This document shows, in pieces, positions 21,031 to 33,739 of a stretch of DNA of 64,000 bases. This DNA is from Scytalidium lignicola. Taxonomy: Eukaryota > Ascomycota > Leotiomycetes. Under the pieces are notes generated by a model that was not told the DNA's origin, ran no database searches, and saw only the letters and a program-made list of their open reading frames with translations. The stretch covers positions 1 to 64,000 of the forward strand of contig NCSJ02000243.1 in assembly GCA_002812745.2 (NCBI GenBank), given 5' to 3'. The position numbers and the translations under genes are program-made. The stretch's first letter is position 1. Each line of letters starts with the position of its first letter.

Positions 21031-22889
21031 CNAAAAAAAGAAAAGTAATAGTATNAAAAAAACTAATCATATCTAGTAAACACTAAAAGAGGAGTAGAAA
21101 TTACTTTGTATAAGGCAGTAAATAAGTATATATATATTCTTTCTGAGCTTTTGTTAATTAAACCTAAAGTTAGTACCATGTCGTGCTGCGCTTTTGAGCA
21201 CTGAAGAGCCCCAGCATCTCTGAAGACGCATAACGCGATGTCAGAGGAGATTAGTAGCTATCATTTGCAGACATCTTAGTTAGTGTTATATTACAATACC
21301 GTGTGTGTGTGTTATATGTAGTAATACTGTATCATTATTTGTATAATAAATAATCAAACCATTGTTGAGCAAGGGGTGTAATTCTGAAAAAAATCGACCC
21401 CGCCAATTCTTTTTCTTAAGGCGGGGCATTAAAAGCAAGCATTTTGTGTGCGTCCTAGAATTTCTCAGTTTTGGGAATTTACTGTAATTTAGCTAATACA
21501 TCTATCTAGACATTAATTAGAAACATATTTCAAAACTGCCCGTCTCTAAATCCTTAAAACAAAAGCCCGATCTATCCCCGTTAAGATTTCCGGAGTGTTG
21601 GTGGCATGTCGCGATCATCACGTGCCGATAACAACCCCTCTGTTAAATCAGAACTAACTCACTAAAGTTACTGCTGCGACTCTATGATGTCATGTAGGGT
21701 GGTGCGTAACCAATCAATCGTCAGCATTCTCAGGGGCAAAGCATCTTCCTTCTCGCCAGGTACGAAAATCCTCCGTAACAAGAGTTCTAGCACCACATCT
21801 TCGGTGGGCACCTTTGGCAACTATCAGGATATTCGATGATGGAGCCTTTCGATGTTTTTTAAATGTAGGGTGTTCTAACGTCACCAGGTTATCCAGTTCT
21901 ATTGCGGTGGTCGAATGATGTCTGGCTGTGCCGCGCGGTGTCGGATCCGAGGCTGGCAAGATAAGGTATCATCTTGTGCCCTTGTTGGATTGCAAAGTCT
22001 GGCCATACCTGCCAGGAGTCTGCAGTGCTCTTACTCTAATTGAGACATCAAAATTTCCAAAGAGATCGAATAAATTGCAAGATAAATCGACTTCATAGAT
22101 CAAACAACACATCTTCGAATTGAATATATCAACAAAGAATCTCAAGAAACTACGGCAAACTGCAACCTAACAATCACCAACTCGCTGACCCAACTCAACA
22201 CCTCTTCTCTTCTTTCTCGAGATCCCTCTCATCGTTACCAGATCTTCCTCTGCGTTTCCTACCACTCAAGCACACTAGCATCTTACACAGATCACATTAA
22301 AAGTCTGCTTTGCTAACCCAGCCCAACATTTCAAACCCAAATGATCGTCCAGTTACAAATCCGATCTGAAGGTAGATAGATGACGTTGCTCGAAATGAAA
22401 TAATAGAATTATGAACGACTGTATCTGGTATAGTGTCCCGCAATTTCACAATTATCCTCCCCCGAAAAAAAAAAGATGCATGTCGATCCCAGTTGTAAAT
22501 CGACAGCCCTATAATGGCCACTGTAGCGAGCCTGTAAATCTGGAAGTGGGGTATGTAAAAGGAAGAAGTTCGTAGGCGCGTAACACGATAGCCCAAAGGA
22601 GGACCTTCCCGAATCCAAAAAAGCATAACGCCTTTGTTACCAAGGTCCAAGGTCCAAACGCGAAAAAACCCCCTAAGCTCAAGAAAGAAAATATACCTTT
22701 ATGAAAGCGTCATCGGTGGGCGTTATTCGTGTCATGATCGTCGTAATGTCGTAGCAAAGCAAAAAAATTGCGGGTATCTCATGAATGGATAGTGTTAAGT
22801 TGTATATACACCTAAAGGTAGATTAAAAATAATGAATTCGTTTTTTGAGTGGACGTCTGAATATTCAAACTCCTTGTTCTTGATTGAAG
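21031..22889. other. No gene seen; GC hairpin and 3' flank of the C2H2 gene
   Basis: AT-rich to about 21400, with a GT microsatellite near 21300 and a CCCCGCC/GGCGGGG stem separated by 15 nt at 21398-21426. The remainder is the 3' side of the minus-strand C2H2 gene and holds no convincing frame. Confidence 0.4.
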
Positions 22890-25255
22890 CTAATAGGCTG
22901 CTGCCGCAGCATTTCCTTCACTTGTAGCCACAGCAACTAGAGCTTCTAGGCGTAGCATGTCGTTATCGGTTTTCCTAGCTTCATGAGTGGGAACCGATGA
23001 AGGATGTGGCGTTGTGTTATAAGAGTAGGAGTTGGTGGTGCTCGGTGCAGGATAACTATATGGAGGTGCTTGATTGCCTTGTGACACGGGACGGCTCGAC
23101 TCAATCCATCCACCCGAGTGAACGATCGAAGGGTTATACTCAGTAGCAACAGCACTGCTAGGAGTGCCTGGTACACCTCCCTCAGAGCTACTTGAGTCTT
23201 CAGGTGATGTCCTTTGAGCCCGATAGTCGATCGACGTTGTCATAGGACCATGATACCAACCATGACGCTTAGCCTCCTTGGGAGTAATAGGGGGGGCACT
23301 GAGAGTATGCTGGTGGAAGGAACGCGGCTGTTCCCGTTGAACTGGGTATGTTGACTGCTCAAAGCGGACCGTAGGTGGAGCCCGGGCCGGCTCAGCTTGG
23401 CCTGGACCAGGCCGATTCACGTCTGACGTCCATGAGTTGGTAGTATCAGTCACTGGCGGTCCCTGTCCGAGGTCTAGCCGATTGAGATTTCGATTCAGTC
23501 GGCTTTCAAATTGTGGTTGGCTTCGTCTCTCCTCCGCATATGGTTCCGGCATAATCGGTGGTCGACTGGGGCTGCTGTCGATGACCATGGGGCTCGGTCC
23601 ACGACGAATTGGAGATCCTGGCCTAGGAAGAGGATCGAAGCTCTCGATCCCCGGAAGACGGGTCGTTTGGGGTGGAGGTGCATTGCCCGGCACACCAGGA
23701 GCCTGAGGCTGAGGCTGCGGAACGGATTGATAATAGTTGTTGTTTGTGACATTCTGTAATCGGCTCGTGAAATTTGTATAAGTCTCTGGATGCCAGGTCC
23801 TTCGCCTCCAAGCTTCATCTGCGACGCTCGACACCGACTCTCTTCGTGACCAGATCGATCCTGTCGTAGAGCTAGTTGGGCTAGCCAACAAGCTGTTTGA
23901 AGGCGAGTATGCTCCCGAGTTCGATGAGTTCAACTGACCTAGAAGGGGCGGGCCAAATGAGCTACTATGCGGTGATTGGAATGGATTGCCCGTAGATGGT
24001 ACGGACAATCTCCGTCCAGGGGTGCGGCTTCCACTGTAGAGGCTACCAGTGCGTGTATGTGATGAAATCGGCGACTGTATAGCGGAGCCCCATCTCGGGC
24101 TATTCTGGCCTGTCGAGAAGGTCGCCGAGGTTGGAGTGCTGAAACCACCCGGGGAAGGAGGACGATAAGCGCCAAAGTGGCTTGGACTTTCCGGTCGATA
24201 CATCTCCTGGGACAACCTTCCTCGATGGTCACTAGCCATGACGAGAGGCGCAGGTCTGCTCCTGATGCTATCTCTCTGGCTGTAAGCCGATCCAACTGAA
24301 CTGATGCTGGATGCAGATAGGGAATTCCGATGATGTCCTCGTACTGGGCCAGTTTGGCTCCCAGATGTCGATGCCCTAGATCTGTTCCCAGCCGGTCGGG
24401 CTCGCTCCCGCACCTGCCTTTGGAATCTTGTTCCTGTTGCCGCCAAAGAATCATTGGGTATCTCCTCGTTCACATGTACTGTTTGGGCATGCTGACGCAA
24501 GTTGTCGAGTCGAGAAAATCGACGTGAGCAATGACACTGAAAAGGTCTTTCACCCGTGTGTTTTCTAAGACCATGTTAGTAAATGGTGACAGACTGATAT
24601 GGTCAGGTCTAGTGGTGATGTCTAGATTTTCTTTTCNTTTTTTTACTTTTACAACGTACCGTATATGCCTTGCCAGATGCTCACTACGGGTGAAGCTCAA
24701 GGTACAGGGAGGATAATCGGTGCAATAAAACCTTTGTGACTTCTTCTTCTTGGATGACCGGCTTCCATCACCATCAACACTTTCGGGGTCAGATTCGTCT
24801 TCTGGACCATCAGAGTCGACTGCCATCTCGACATCCCCCGAACTTCGTGACTTCTTAGACTGTTGGGAATCATTTCCATGTATAGATGTGTGAGATGCCT
24901 CGTTGGCATCGGTAGCCGTGATGGCTGGGTTGAAAGACGCTACTGGCAGAGGTTTCTGTTCTACCATCGTGCTGAAGGTGGCTCGGGTGGGAGTCGTCGG
25001 ATCCTCCATGCGAGATGTTGGTGCCGTATTAGGTCGTGGAGTTGTTGGTGTCGTCTCCTCACCACTGCTGCGAGCATACGCATCTGGTGAGAGAGTGGTG
25101 TTGACTGGACGAAAGGCAGCCATCGTTGATATTTGTCTCTTGCGGGTCCCTTGCGTAGGGTCGGAAAAGTATGACGGAAGAGGCTGGAGATCGTCCCGGA
25201 GAGATATGGCGAGATCCTTCAAGGAAGAGCCCGGAAGGAGAGGGTCTGTGATCAA
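22890..25255 (-). CDS. C2H2 zinc-finger transcription factor with long disordered tail
   Basis: Two exons, 25255-24660 and 24564-22890, around a 95-nt intron (GTACGT...TTAG, one N inside), give up to 756 residues. The start could instead be the Met at about 25123 ([10 protein letters not shown]), as related proteins often begin near such a motif. Two fingers are completed across the splice: C-x5-C-x12-H-x3-H ending RHIRKH, then C-x-C-x12-H-x4-H within [17 protein letters not shown]. The tight CxC pair of finger 2 is characteristic of a conserved Pezizomycotina regulator family. An acidic Ser-rich segment followed by a KKKK basic patch precedes the fingers. The rest is Pro/Ser/Thr-rich and disordered, with a short conserved KRHGWYHGP motif near the C-terminus. 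The exact regulon is unknown. Confidence 0.9.
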
Positions 25256-28200
25256 GTGGGGTGATGGGCAAAGTTGTTATATCAAACGCATCAAGACATA
25301 AGAGAGAGAAAATGTAAATGGAAAGTCAGACTGGTTCGTCCGTCGATCAGGTACCGAGCAGGCTCGAGGTTTGGTCAGGGCGGGCTTTGTTTCAAAGCTG
25401 CAGAGGATTATTACGAGAACCAACAAGAACGAGGCTGCTTAACCGGCCAGCAGCGTTTCCCGTTTCCCAAGCCTTTGATGTTTTTTTCTTTGTAAAAAGG
25501 GCAGGGCGATGATTATTTGAGAGGATGTTTCGGGGTCGAAGATCGTTATCTTGCGAGACGACGAGTTGCTTTCGATAAGAGGCGGGGGCGGATGACGAAG
25601 AAGAAGGTCAGTGAGTGATGCGACCGGCCGAAAAAAGGTGTGCCTTGCAAGTTGCGATGATGACAATCGACACCAGGGGGGGGGGATCGGAGCTTGGGCG
25701 AATAAGGTGAGACGAGATGATCCAGTGTCCCCGTTGGAGGGAAGAGCAAAAGGTGGCGAGGCAGGAAAAGGAAGAGAGACGATCCAAGGAAGAAAAATGT
25801 CGGTCGATTTCCCAGAAGGAAGATCTTTCTTTTCTTCCTGGGAAACCAGAAGGCTGGCGATCTGCGGCGAGACAGAGAAATCGAAGGGTTGGATTCGAGA
25901 AGAAAGAGGGATGATCGAGGAGGGGTTGGAAAGGAGGACACCGGATTGAATTTGGAATGGTGGGAAATAGGTCTCTCTCTCAAGGACTTTTTTGGGGGGG
26001 GGGGAGGGAGAGCGGGAGAACAAGCGAGCGGCTTACGAATAGCACCTGCAGAGGGGCAGCACAATGCCTGTAGGACCCGGAAGGGGCGACGAGGAACTGG
26101 ATGGCCAAGGACGAATGGTGATTTGACGCCGTGTTGGTCGCTGTTGGTCGCCCGTCTGCTTGGGATGTGAAAATCGCCACTGGCAATTCCGTAGAAGCCG
26201 CGAGGGTGCAGGTGCAGAATAGGATCACTCTGGGTCAGACCTTTGTGTTGGAGACCGTCCACGGCGCGCACCCAGTCAAAGAGAATGAATGAATGACGAT
26301 AGTGTCGCCAGGGCGCGAGAGCTGGGGCCGGTGACCTGCAACTCGACGAACTAGGGGCCGTGGAAAATGTTCCTTCGGTGGCGTGCGTTAAGACAGAGCT
26401 CGAGGCCGGTCGGTGGAGCTCGTGTTCCTGAGCGGATTGCCAGCCGCGCGCGCTGGGAGAGTCAGAGAGCCGGCGCCGAGTCGAGGGGTAGGAAGTGTCG
26501 AAGCGTCGTAATACTGCAAGTGTCAAAGTCTAAATGCAGTCCTGGATGTATTATTATCGATGACACGGCTGGTGTGTGTGTGTGTCTCTTTGATTTTTAA
26601 TATGAAACGAAAAGTTTCGATCGGAAGATATCCTGGATGAGTCCCAAGTGCCGTGGAGGGAGGAGGAAAGGANGGGGGGGGAGTAAAGAAATGGCAAGGC
26701 TGGAGGTGCTTTGTATACCGTGGTACTTTGTAATATGGACGTGTACTTTCTTGTATACCTGGGCACCACCACCACCACGACCGAGTCAGGCGGGCAGAAG
26801 GAACGTCAACTGCTTGACCCAACTACCAACCACCACTACCACTACTACCAATGGTGGCAGATTAATTATTATTTTCACGCTGCTCTTTTGCAAACGAAAG
26901 GATCCGGTACAGGGCGGCATGGCTCTTCCATGACGGTGCAGCTGAGAGGGGAGCGGCTCTTGGGTTCTTGGGTCCCTTAGTCTTAGTTTGGAAGCTTTTC
27001 GCTGACCTCATGTTATCGTACCTGTACCTGAATTTCGTGCCTGTCGTTGTTGCGTGCGGCGGTATTCGATTCTTCTCCCTCTTACCCGATGGGGCAGCGC
27101 TGACGGAGGAGTTACTGTAAGGCACCAAGCAAAGCAACAGCGCGATCTTCTTTTGGCGACCACGCTTATTCGCAAGCACAGCCTCTCTTCTCTCTTTCTC
27201 TCTCCTCCCATCTCGCTGACGACTGCATGACATATCGAGCTAGATCCAACGCGACCATGGAGCCGACTGCAGGAACATTTGGTTGAATGGAGAAGAGAAG
27301 CACGAGGCACAAGCAGCAAAGCAGGAAGCAGGAAGCAGCCGTACCGTACAGTACAGTAGCATGAAGCGCAAAACAACAATGCACAGCAGCAACCGCCGCC
27401 TTCTCCGGTGGGCTCGTCTGCCACCGTTGGTTGCCCTGGGAGTACTGTATTATGTGCTGGCGAAACTCCACAGCACAAGAAAGTGACGGATGTCATACCG
27501 CTGCTTACGACTCCAGAATGACTTCTGAAGTAGAAGATACTGTGACTCTGCTCCACGGAAGCACAATCAATGCTTGTAACGACGAATGCTCATGCGGCTG
27601 GCATCGGAGGGGGACCCTTTCACGTGCAGCATGATTATTGCTGCAGAAGATAAGGCGTACAGCGTCATGTCACACTCACACGGGCATGATGCAGGGCAGT
27701 TTATTTTTTTTTAGGAGGCACTGGAAAGCATAATAAAGCAGACTGGTGAACCGCAACACATGTACTGTACGCAATCAGCAACAGTAATGCTGCACTGTGG
27801 AACAACTACTTCGAAGTTCGAGTCCCAGGAGAATGTAACTCTACATTGCAGAAGAGATGCTTTTGCATCGTTTCGTTTTGTCTCGTCTTCATCTCATCCA
27901 TTCTCAGCCTATCTCGACTCCAAAGCGCAAAAAGGCTACGTACGGCATTTCTCGTCGCAACTCCCAGCCAACATGCACATCCACAATCTGTTTCTCGACC
28001 ACACACCCTTCCTTGCGATGATCGTGAGCCACAATCGCCCGATACAGTAACAAGATACAGATGGACACCCGTTGCCGCCAGGGATCCTCCCTCTTGAGTG
28101 CCGCCGCCGAAGCCGCCACTGTCCTGCACCCTACGGTGTACGTGAATAGCGTGAATAGAGCTCCACAGAAGCTGCTTTGCCTACTCAACTAGCACTGTCT

Positions 28201-31200
28201 GCTATTTGCTCTTTGCTGCTGCAGCGCGAGTGGATTGGCGCTGGGGCTGGCAGTTTCCGCGACGCTCCTACCAACCGTCGTAACCCCGCCCTCGTCCCTC
28301 TCCGATGCGCTGCTGCTGTACGGTCTGCTGCCACGCTGCTAAGGGGTGCTTTTGGCTTGCGGCAATAGTGCTGCAGATGCAAGGCACGGAGGAGACGAAG
28401 GGGAAAAGGTGGGTAAACGAAGGGCCAGCTGATCGACTCGAATCCGCTGCCCGACCTGGTCGTTCTTCTTGGGCTGTTTGGAACGCCTCGATCTGGTTTG
28501 CAAATCGGGCGAGTCATAAATTGGGTATTTAGTCAACTGGATACATAATCGTGATAATTACGGGACTGTTGGACGCGGCAAAGAACGCATGAAACGAAGG
28601 CTCCGTCCAGGAAAAAGATGGGGGGGTAATTTCAAGTCAAAGTTTCGAGGCGAATACAAGCCGTACAGTACATCATTGCATGAAAGAGCATTGCCAAAAT
28701 ACAGCACGGGATTCAGATGGATTAAAATTCAATAAGCTGACGGCCGAGAATAACTTGGATCTCACCTCAACTCTTCGCAAGGCTTATCGCGAGGATATTT
28801 GCTCCTATCAATTTGCTCCCCGCTCTGGTTTTGGTGTGAGCCCTGCCCCTCACCGCCCTTTTTCTCTTACATCATAGCTTCGAAGGCAACGATCGCAGGT
28901 NAAAAAAAAAACCACTTAAAGACTAATGATTACGACAAAAGTCCATCCAGCGAAAGTGCCCGGATTGCTAGTTGCGGAATAGCGAAGCCCCAAGAGTCTT
29001 TGACGCACACTACCGCTGCCTGGGAATTACTAGGGGCAGAATTCCACACTGCTGTATGTACTTTGCTGTATCCTTCGTACCAGTACCAAGGTCGACTCTG
29101 CTGCAGTGCAAACAAAAGCCAGCCAAGGTGAATCGCTCAGGTCCGGGTGAAACAACAAGAGACCAAAGCAGGTACTTGGAATTGCAGAATGTCTTGCGGT
29201 ATTGCAACTGGACAGAGTACAGGACTTCTAGACAAGACAAGACCAGACCAGACCAGACCAGACAAGCCAGCAGCAGCCGCCTTCGCCGCCCAGAAAATGT
29301 CGCCTCCGCCAGCCCCTCGCAAGCCTCTCGCTAAAGCGCTCCAACAAGTCGCAACCTTAAAACCCTAAATCCATCCATCCATCCACTCATCCATCACCGC
29401 CAGCCAGATTCCCGTCTTCAAACTTGGTTCCTCATGCACAGTAATCGATCTGCTATTCACTTCGCGCCCTTCGGCCCCCACAGAACTAGACCTGGGAGTA
29501 CAACGGTACGTATCCGGTACTTCGTCCTTCCAGATTTTGCAACCGCATTTATGAAATGCTGAGATAACTATCTCTTCGTCCAACAAGTTCTCCCAACTTT
29601 CAATCAAGTTGACTATTGTCTCGCTTTTCTTCTTGCCAGTTGGAAATACAAGGTTTATCACCAGTCTTGGAAATCGTAAGTTGTTTCAGACATAAAATCC
29701 CAAGGTTCCTCCCACCAGAAGTCCACTCCCGTGGTACGCGAGTTCCTGGGTTCCTGGTTTTCTTTCTCAGGAGATACCCGAATTTTCAGGGCCAAAATAT
29801 ATGGTCAGATTTTTACATCATAGGAACTGTCTTCACAGGTATTAGGGTTTCACTTTTCATCTTTGCCTCTCATTCTAGAGACCTTTTGCTTGCTTGCTTT
29901 CTTACCCTTTCGTGCCTTTCAATGGAAAGCAATACAGAGAGGTAAATTGTTACTCCTTCTCTTCTCTTCTTTCTCTCCTGATCATGATGACCGCCATGGA
30001 TAGCGGTCACAATCATGACCGATCTCCATTTTGGGTAGGTGGGGTAGGATGAAGTTTACTTAGACTTGGTAAGCTAAGTTAGCTAGGCCACCATTAAGCC
30101 ACCTTACTGTACTTGTACAGTATACAAATACGCCGTTGTAGCTTACGGTCACCGGTTATTGCGACCTGCTGTATATGGTGGTACATTATATCATGCTACA
30201 AGTACCAGGTACAAGTCTTGGAGCAGGTACAGGAACCAGCTGTATAGTGTAAGCAAGCCACTGGAGCAATGCTGATGACGGCAGAGTTCACATCACGCCA
30301 AGTCCCTTTCTGATTCACATGAGGATGCTTCCAAATGTGAGTTCGATAAAAAGTCTCTACGATTTGCTAATGCTGTGATGGAGATACTGAGAAAGGCTGT
30401 ATCAAGAATAATGTAGGTCCTCCTTGCTTCACACTGTGCAAGAAATCACAGGTTCCGGTAGAAGTATATTTCCTTCAGATCAGGTTCCTATGGAAGGTAC
30501 TCTCCGGAGACGCCGGATTATTCAAACCAGGTCAACTGGAAAGCCTCCAGATTCCTACACCTGCAGAAAGATATTGTCTGCAGGTATTGGTTTTGACATA
30601 TCTACCATTCTCTACACAACTTGCTAGTGGCAATCGAGATTCAGCTGAGCGGCCCAGTTCCATTTAGCACAAATTACAAAGATCAGCTCATACCCGAACC
30701 AAAGTCGATTACGGTTGCGGGTATTATACATACTGGAACCTATCAAGGTCCTCAGATTCGGAGTGGCAATTTCTTCCCAGGAACCTAGAGGACAAAAAGC
30801 CGCTCTAGATGAGTCGATTGACACCACCTCCTCCGGCCGTCCTTTTAGCCAAGACGTTATGACTTGCAAGCTTTCCCCAAGTGCTGGTACCTCGTGCACG
30901 ATTTTTAATCTCCTGACGTTGATTTGTTATCAGCCATTCAGCCATCAAACTCAATCATCCATCTCATCTACATATGAATAAATCTTTCACGCCATAAGCA
31001 GAGGTAGTAGTACATGTATTGAACTTAGCCTCCTATTCAACTCTCCTTATTCTCCAGATATCCACATCACGTCATCCTAAGATACCTTTAGGGGGAAAGC
31101 ATATTTCCCGCCAATATACATTCAATTATCATTCAGTATTGTTTTCCTTTGGTAATTTGCAGTATCAAATGTATATTCATTATGACTACACAAAAAGAGA

Positions 31201-33354
31201 CTCATCGTCCTTCCAGCAATATTCATTTAATACATCCATTGAGGTTGAGTAAACCTTAGGAAGGTCTGAATATGCAATTACGTGTATTCACCATAGAGAG
31301 TGGATTCTGTTGAACCTATCTTTAACAGCAATACTAAGCGAATCCAATCTACGGTATATCCTCCATACCGTGATTATAAATAGTAGTTCTTTCTATGCAA
31401 ATAGTGAATGAAACTACCAATCAAAGTGAAAGGCAAAAAAAGAATTCTCTTTTTTCTTTTTGCACTTTGGTGAATTATAGCCCTCAAGAGTTATAAATAC
31501 TTTGAATACAGCTGGATTTCTTTTACAACTACAATAATTTAGTTTTGTTCATATCCTCAGGAGAAGGAAGGAAGGAAGGAACTTGATTTAAGAATGTATT
31601 GGGATGCTTATAAAGTCAACGGTATCTGGATCATAGATACTTAATGAACTAACTCCCTGGGCAAGAATGAAGACATCGAAAACGGGATCCAATGATTTTG
31701 AAAGGAACTTTTCATTTACTATTTTCCTCAATGGCTTCATTAACAGCTAAAGGTTTTGGTAGCTGCCTCCAGTCTTATGTTCTGAAGCTTATGCTTTGAT
31801 TCGCCTCCTGGTTGGCTATATAACAAGGCGCTTTTCGAATATCCACATAAGACGCTGGTGGAAAATGCCTGATATTAAGTCACAGCAAGCAATTAAGAAT
31901 GCTGTCAACAGCCAAAGCAGGCTGCTAATTGAAATGAAGAGTCCTTCAATACGTATTATCCAACTAATCTGGACTTTGTCCATGACTTTCAGCTTATTAT
32001 TCAACCCCACCCTTTTCGGCGGATTACCCAATATGCCACTCTAGCAGAACAATCAGAACACCCATCCTCGATCATTTCAAAGTGGCAACAAAATATCTCC
32101 CTACGGTGGTGGTTGTTTGATCCATTATCTTTCCCATGGTTGTAATTGCAATTACCACCGTGTTGTTGACATACGATTTACTCTCTAAAACCATTGAACT
32201 CTTTTCACAAGAAATCCAAAACTATTATTTCTAAATACAAGGACACGACTACTGTACTGTACAGTAGGTCAGGTAGACAGTCGCATTAGAGAATTTTCTA
32301 ATGCTCTAATGGCATGAGCCGACTGAGCCCATCTCAGTGGCTCAAGCTCTCTGTCATGGCAGGAAATATCAATTCAATTATCATTCTAGTGAGCGCGTAG
32401 AAGGTGTTCATGTTGTCTAGTGCGCATATACGCAAGATGAGAAGTAGGCTCTTGCAGGCTACTGTGGATTTAAGGACCCGGAATTGATGGGCGCTCTGGC
32501 AACTTACCATCTTCGATATTGATAATTTCGAATCTGGGTCCAAGATCACCCATAACCAACATTTATCACTGTTACTACAAGACGAGTGAAGCTGGTTTTG
32601 AAGAGAAAAAAAGGAATATCAGTGCGCCCGTCTTCCCAGCTATCGTTCAAGAATCTACTTCTAACATTGCCCACTCGAATGTCATCCTGTGGAAAGCTTC
32701 ACAAGCATACCTCACTATCACCAACAACCCCACCCATGTTCCGCGAGCCTATGGCAAAGCGTCCAAATCATGCAGCTGCCTATCATCTCCATGGATTCTT
32801 TCTTAAAATACTATCCAGTATATCTCCAATTCGTCCAGGATTTCCAACTGGTCGTTCGACCTCACCCCTTTAGATGGATTGACCAATACGCACCACTGGC
32901 AGACAGCCAGCTCTTCCAAATTTGGAAGAAAGCATTACAGCGAAGAATCATGCACAAGATGAAATATGAGGTGGTTAAGCGAACATTAACTAACTCCACG
33001 GGGAGGTGAGCATTGCGTGGGAGAGAGCTATATCATATTCGGACTTATATCATTTTATCTTGTTCTATTTAGCTGAGTGGAATCAGAAGGACCATTAGTC
33101 ACTAGAAGATTGGATCATATGCATAAGCTATATGTTCACAATGTCAATAATTTAAATAAAGACAAGAGCAGAGGAACTTGATTCATCTAATCTATTTCTT
33201 TTTCAGTAGCCACTCACGTCTAAACGCCATTCTCCCCCAGAACCTCTAGTCAAAGCAAAAAGAAAGNAAAAACGCCATTCCCTCTCCATAAGCAATAATC
33301 TTCTTTCCATTCATCAATCATATCACATCACATCANCATCAACACAACAGGTAT
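25256..33354. other. 8-kb region without a supportable gene
   Basis: 25256-29400 is GC-balanced with many overlapping open frames on both strands, none with a recognisable domain. Part is probably the promoter and leader of the C2H2 gene. It carries poly-G/C runs, a GT run near 26573 and repeated TACAGTA/TGTAC strings. From 29400 the sequence becomes AT-leaning and decayed. A hairpin around GACCGC/GCGGTC lies at 29983-30018. I recognise nothing in 30000-33354. Confidence 0.4.
29231..29265. repeat. 5-bp tandem repeat (GACCA/GACAA)n
   Basis: Seven consecutive 5-bp units of GACAA or GACCA, followed at about 29370 by a run of ATCC tetranucleotides. Confidence 0.9.
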
Positions 33355-33455
33355 ATCATGTAAAGGAATTACGTGCCGTACTTCGTGTTGAGCCCTTAAT
33401 TGGGTATACCGACAAATAATTATATTTATTGTTTTAATTTAAATTTAAATTTATA

Positions 33456-33692
33456 CAGTCTGACGGTCTAACCAGACTGTAAGGCATTAAGGCTTTAAAT
33501 TTCAGACCGTACGGTTTAGATATCTTATAATTTGATGCCTTACGGTTCGGTTTGGTCTCGTCTCGATGCCTTACGGTCTGGTTGCCCTACAGTCTGGTCT
33601 CGTCTGGATGCCTTACAGTTCGGTCCAGACTGTAAGGCACCCAGACCGTACAGTTCGGACCGTACGGTTTCGTCTAGACCGTTCGGCTAGTC
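33456..33692. repeat. Mosaic of direct and inverted repeats built on GATGCCTTACGG
   Basis: GATGCCTTACGG or GATGCCTTACAG occurs at about 33534, 33565 and 33608. The inverse (CTGTAAGGCA) occurs near 33476 and 33630, and CAGACCGTAC/GTACGGTTT motifs are interleaved. The unit spacing is about 31-43 bp. The block lies at the edge of the AT-rich region and is GC-normal, so it has escaped the surrounding mutation. Confidence 0.7.
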
Positions 33693-33739
33693 TATTCCCT
33701 AAGATTGAAGTTTAAAGAGTTCTGTGAATATATTTAACA

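Noticed and set aside
25440..28530. Long open frames such as 25546-26526 (minus) and 27008-27556 (minus)
   Set aside because: Composition is dominated by Ser/Pro/Arg/Cys from simple repeats, opposite-strand frames are equally long, and no family is recognisable. Probably promoter and leader of the C2H2 gene.
29365..30899. Minus-strand frames at 29365-29661 and 30624-30899 as gene fragments
   Set aside because: Protein-like in places but no motif could be tied to a family; left as unassigned.
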